Shown: positions 60,420 to 64,000 of the stretch, in pieces
Layout of the letters: every line of letters starts with the position of its first letter
Numbering within the stretch: position 1 is the stretch's first letter
NCBI GenBank assembly: GCA_036245805.1
Contig: BTRK01000007.1
Coordinates: forward strand, 248,001-312,000
From: Pristionchus mayeri
Taxonomy: Eukaryota; Nematoda; Chromadorea; Rhabditida; Neodiplogasteridae
DNA: 64,000 bases
Direction of reading: 5' to 3'
Notes under the pieces: model-generated
The model's input: the letters and a program-made list of their open reading frames with translations, nothing else
The model's database searches: none
Told to the model about the DNA's origin: nothing
Program-made: the position numbers and the translations under genes

Positions 60420-60950
60420 TAACCGTTTGAAGAGCCAACACAATCATCAAGCCGAACAGGGGGAACATTAAATGAAATTGTGCAACCGGAAATTATCTGA
60501 AAATTAAAAAAAAACAAGTATTTCAGTTGGAACATTGCATGCGTTATTCTCTTCTGGTCGCGCAGTGACTCGAATGAGATGCGAGTTGGGATACGCCACC
60601 CCCGCCCTTCTACTCACTCATCCTGGAGGAAAAGCCATTCTAGTGTACGATTGAAGAGCACTCTCTTACTCTCTCGCCTGCTAGAGCAGAATGTGCAGTA
60701 TTTCTCATTCTTTTTCGCTTTAGATGCACCTGAAAAAACCTCTGCTTGCACACTCTCTCGCGTATGTACAGTATCCCCACTCCACCCTAGATTATTGTCA
60801 TCTCTTAAGAATAGATGTACATGAGTTGTGTGCCATGTAAGATTGTACAGTAGTTTTCCTATTTATCGATTCGTTATTTTCTGCATTTGATTAGTATTTC
60901 AGTGACGGTCTCTAGCAGACATAATTTGCTTATAAATGGTGTAATATATT
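60420..60950 (+). repeat. Duplicated segment, empty-site copy
   Basis: Matches the two flanks of the mariner-like element at 55132-56389 without the element. Similarity stops at 60949, where a different mariner-type end begins (TTAGGCTGGTGCAAAAGTGT). Confidence 0.85.
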
Positions 60951-61823
60951 AGGCTGGTGCAAAAGTGTCTTTCCGTTTTCCTGCACCAACATTCTGACCT
61001 CCCCAGGTAGTCGTAATGAGCCAATATAATAATTGTTTTTTGATGTTGATACGGACATGGGTACACACTATAGCGAATACTATATTGTGTTGATTCGATC
61101 AATTAGAATAGAGCATTTTAGTTCGGAAGTAATCGTACAGGTCGAGCAATCCGACTTTTCAATTGCTCTATGATCCGAGGGGAATAGCGCAAAGGCCACA
61201 TTTATCGCATTATTACAAAGTACTTTAACTGGGTATGTCATGCGACATAGCACATCAAATCTGCCTTGAAAAACCTACTAGAAATGTTTGCCCAATAACA
61301 GAGCCACTGTCTTTGAAAATCATAGAACACAAATTGCTGAGCGCAACTTCCTTACACAGCATTGATCAATTCTCAATTTCGATGGTTATGAAGTGCTTTA
61401 CCCTGTAAGTATGCTAACAAATGTAGGAAAGGATAGGGCTCCGTTGAAGAACTGCAGATTTCGAAATAATGGTGTTTTGATTCATCCGCTGAAGTCAACA
61501 CTTTTTGCATTCCCCTGTCTGCACGCACGTTCGAATCCAGATGTTTTCTGGTTAGTATACACAAAACTCCTGCCCAAGTATTCATCAATTGGGTAGAATC
61601 AGGATCCCACAAGAATTCGACAACCTGATTTTATCCCAAAATGCTCAAAATAGCAGTTTTTCCGATGTTAATTTTCTGAGACTTATCAACTTCTCACAAT
61701 GATGCGTAGATCCAAATCAAATGTATGATAGTAATCTACCGCCATGCCCATAATTCATGGCAGTCAGAAAATCATGAGAGGCTAGGCACCCCAACATAAA
61801 TTTGAAAAATAAAAAAAATAGAG
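60951..61823. other. Solo mariner-type end, otherwise no recognisable gene
   Basis: Apart from the terminal repeat at 60949-60970, no transposase motif, exon chain or RNA gene was seen. A minus frame at 61373-61612 has no known domain. Confidence 0.4.
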
Positions 61824-62420
61824 GGGAATAGCCGAAATGAACCTATGCCACCCTAACTATGCTCAAAATGCCCGCAGGGGTCCAAATAAGATCATGCTTT
61901 TGGCCGTTTGTCGATAACTCAACTCTGAATCGCGCTAGAGGTCACAAAGTACGTGAAAAGGTGTAAACGGAAAGCGGTAGAACATCGAGACGAGGAAGAA
62001 AGGGGTGGAGCCAATTCCGCCGCCTCTCCAGTCAAATCGCCAAAAATTTGGGTAGGGCTTCGCCCTTTCCCGGATGCGCCCTCACCCCCAATAGGTAAGA
62101 CGAGGAAGGGGTGCAAGCGCGCTCTTTTGCAGGCCCAGGCGCTCTCTACACGCGCCGGGGCAGAAAGTGGTGCAAAAGAGGGAGGAGGGGAGGGAGAGAA
62201 TGCACTCCGCTCTCCCCGCCTAATGAGTGTATCGCGGACTGGTTTCTTTTGAATCACAAATCAACGAAACAATATTTTATCGATTTTTCTTGATAGAGGT
62301 ACTAGAAGACCGATAGGCTATCAGGCAAGCCTTGGCCCGTATGTCTATGTTCGCTAAGCGCGCCAAACCAGTGTTTTCCATCGTTTTCGCAACTTAATTA
62401 TCTTATGCTGACCTATTCAG
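61824..62420 (+). repeat. Dispersed repeats, second copies
   Basis: 61824-61912 matches 9980-10072. From 61930 the sequence matches the interior of the giant palindrome (right arm 15900-16205): ACAAAGTACGTGAAAAGGTG, AGTCAAATCGCCAAAAATTTG, GGGCTTCGCCCTTTCCCGGA, CGCTCTCTACACGCGCCGGGG. Weaker similarity runs to about 62420. Here the palindromic GAGACCCTCC element is absent next to the match. Confidence 0.8.
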
Positions 62421-63255
62421 AGAAAACTTTTACCAGCGGGCCAGGGCTATATCGAAAGATAATGGAAAGAGCACACGAACCAATACAATTCTTTATGTCG
62501 CCTTAGAAGGAGAAATAATATGAAGAGTCAATATTTTTTTCCTATGAAGTAAAATCATTCACAAGTCTAAATATGTGTTCAATTGTGCTATCAGACTGCG
62601 GGACTATTTCGAAAATATTCGTAAATGATAGCAATGCGAACGGCGCTCGAAAACAAAAATTATGATTAAAAAATTGTATTCCTCGAATCCGTTAGCTATT
62701 GAAATGGTTACATTTTTTGCATGATAACCCTTTTTTATTGATTGCGAAAACGTTTTCCATTCGGTGGAGGATCACGATTCTGTATCATTATAAATTGATA
62801 AATGCTGAAAAGTGCCCCAATGGGTGATATTTTGGTGTGCCTAGTTCAGTCATAAATTCAACGTTTACATTTGATTTGATGCAAGAAAACATCATATCTT
62901 GGCTCTACTGAAAGGTATGCACGGTTATATGGCGCTCTCAAAGTTCCGAATAAAAAATCTCGAAACATAGCTCTTGAGCATGGTCATGACATCAGGTCAT
63001 CAAATGTGTATATCTTGCCATCCAGAGATCCTACAGCATATTACTCATTACACATATATCACGCCTCTCATGAGAGAATCGAGCCGAGCATGGGAATGAT
63101 GAAATTGGTTCTAGCCCGTTTTGGCCATCCTAAGGCATGCCAGAGTGACCTCTGAAGTCTTATTATTCAGACTTCGTTTTGGAGCTTCCTACACCGGGTC
63201 GCAATTCGGCATCACTCACTTCAAGGGCCTATTTCTCGAAAATGGTGATAGGAAG
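62421..63255. other. No recognisable gene
   Basis: AT-rich, with no long frame and no structured repeat that I could see. Confidence 0.5.
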
Positions 63256-63870
63256 CGCAAAAATGACCTCTGAGTGACCACAACTCATTTTTCGAGCTCT
63301 TTCCAACTATCCAAACCGTTTTCTCTAAATCCCATTTTGAACAGTGATACAGTTCAGGCAGATTTTCTCAAAAATGTAGGTGCAGAAGCAGCTCAAATTT
63401 TCGCAGTGAATACAGGTCAGCGAGGGCTTTCGAATGAGTGGTTTGCGAAAAATATAAGAACACGGGTGAGAGTTAGGCCCTTTTAACTTCGGCTAGATCG
63501 TTTGAACAGTATTTTCAACGGGGATATCGATTGGAAATTGATTGGAAATCGATCATTGTTGGCCGCGCTCGAAGAATGGAGCGGTGTGAAATGAAATCGT
63601 CTGTTGATAATAGTGTTCAAACGATTCAGACGAAGTTAAAAGGGCAAAACTCGCACCCAAGTGTTCGTAAATTTTTCGCAAACCATTCGTTCGAAAGCTC
63701 TCACTGAGCTGCACTCACTGCGAAAATTGGTGCTGCTTCTGCACCTACATTTTAAAGAAAATCGGTCTGAAGTGTACCACTTTTCAAAATGGGATTCAGA
63801 GAAATTGGCTTAGATAGATCGATAGAGCTCGAAAAATGAGGCGGGGTCACTCAGAGGTCAATTTTGCTTT
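63256..63870. repeat. 0.6 kb palindrome
   Basis: Arms of ~300 bases meet near 63560. TGACCTCTGAGTGACCAC..CTCATTTTTCGAGCTCT pairs with AGAGCTCGAAAAATGAG..GTCACTCAGAGGTCA, and GTGCAGAAGCAGCTCAAATT pairs with the TGCTGCTTCTGCAC region. No coding. Confidence 0.9.
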
Positions 63871-64000
63871 ATCTTTCACCGTATTCTCACCGTATTCTCC
63901 ATTCTCCATTCTCCATTCTAGCGCTCGTGATGGGCGGTCGTCCCTGACCCCGCTCTTTTCCGACCTAGTTTGGGGAATCCTCTCCGTCAGCTTGGGCAAC

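Noticed and set aside
62111..62293. Arg/Gly-rich frames around 61919-62293
   Set aside because: Both strands are open because of GC-rich repeat sequence shared with the palindrome arms; no conserved frame among the copies.

Overview
The window looks like a repeat-rich piece of a nematode chromosome (rhabditid or diplogastrid type; the genus is an inference). The reasons are short introns of about 40-110 bp ending in TTTCAG or similar, split coding exons on both strands, Tc1/mariner-type transposons with TA target sites, RTE-like non-LTR remnants, and protein pieces resembling known animal families: a JADE/BRPF-type PHD protein and a p68/DDX5-type DEAD-box helicase. A 500-base run of N (32834-33333) marks an assembly gap. 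There are no operons, no CRISPR array and no convincing functional tRNA or rRNA gene.

Layout. 1-10 kb: a 1.8 kb palindromic repeat and a half copy, an RTE-like reverse transcriptase remnant, a broken mariner, a non-LTR 3' end and a 0.18 kb tandem duplication. 10.08-20.06 kb: a giant inverted repeat with two ~4.7 kb arms, each carrying a copy of a multi-exon gene that shares its 3' exons with the PHD gene further right but has no PHD exons. Its centre is a nest of three layers: the arms, a 1.6 kb foldback element, and a 0.3 kb MITE in the loop. 20.4-22.2 kb: a ~0.89 kb tandem duplication. 22.3-32.2 kb: a JADE/BRPF-like PHD gene on the + strand, broken by an in-frame TGA and a TAG, with palindromic elements in at least four intron positions. 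33.5-43.8 kb: MITEs, palindromes, dispersed repeats and a tRNA-like hairpin element.

44.19-49.51 kb holds the most unusual unit. Two ~1.0 kb inverted arms are made from the first four exons of a DEAD-box helicase gene. They enclose a ~3.2 kb core with two divergently transcribed, intron-containing genes: a Tc1-like DD34E transposase (+) and an unrecognised coiled-coil/low-complexity protein (-). It has the architecture of a long-TIR DNA transposon whose termini were captured from a host gene.

50-64 kb: a 2.6 kb palindrome, a mariner-like element with TA target duplication whose related empty site lies 5 kb away, copies of exon-like dispersed repeats, and a final 0.6 kb palindrome.

Most of the DNA is mobile or duplicated. 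Of the genes, only the transposase, the unknown gene beside it and the PHD-less gene in the palindrome arms come close to being intact. The other coding pieces are remnants.
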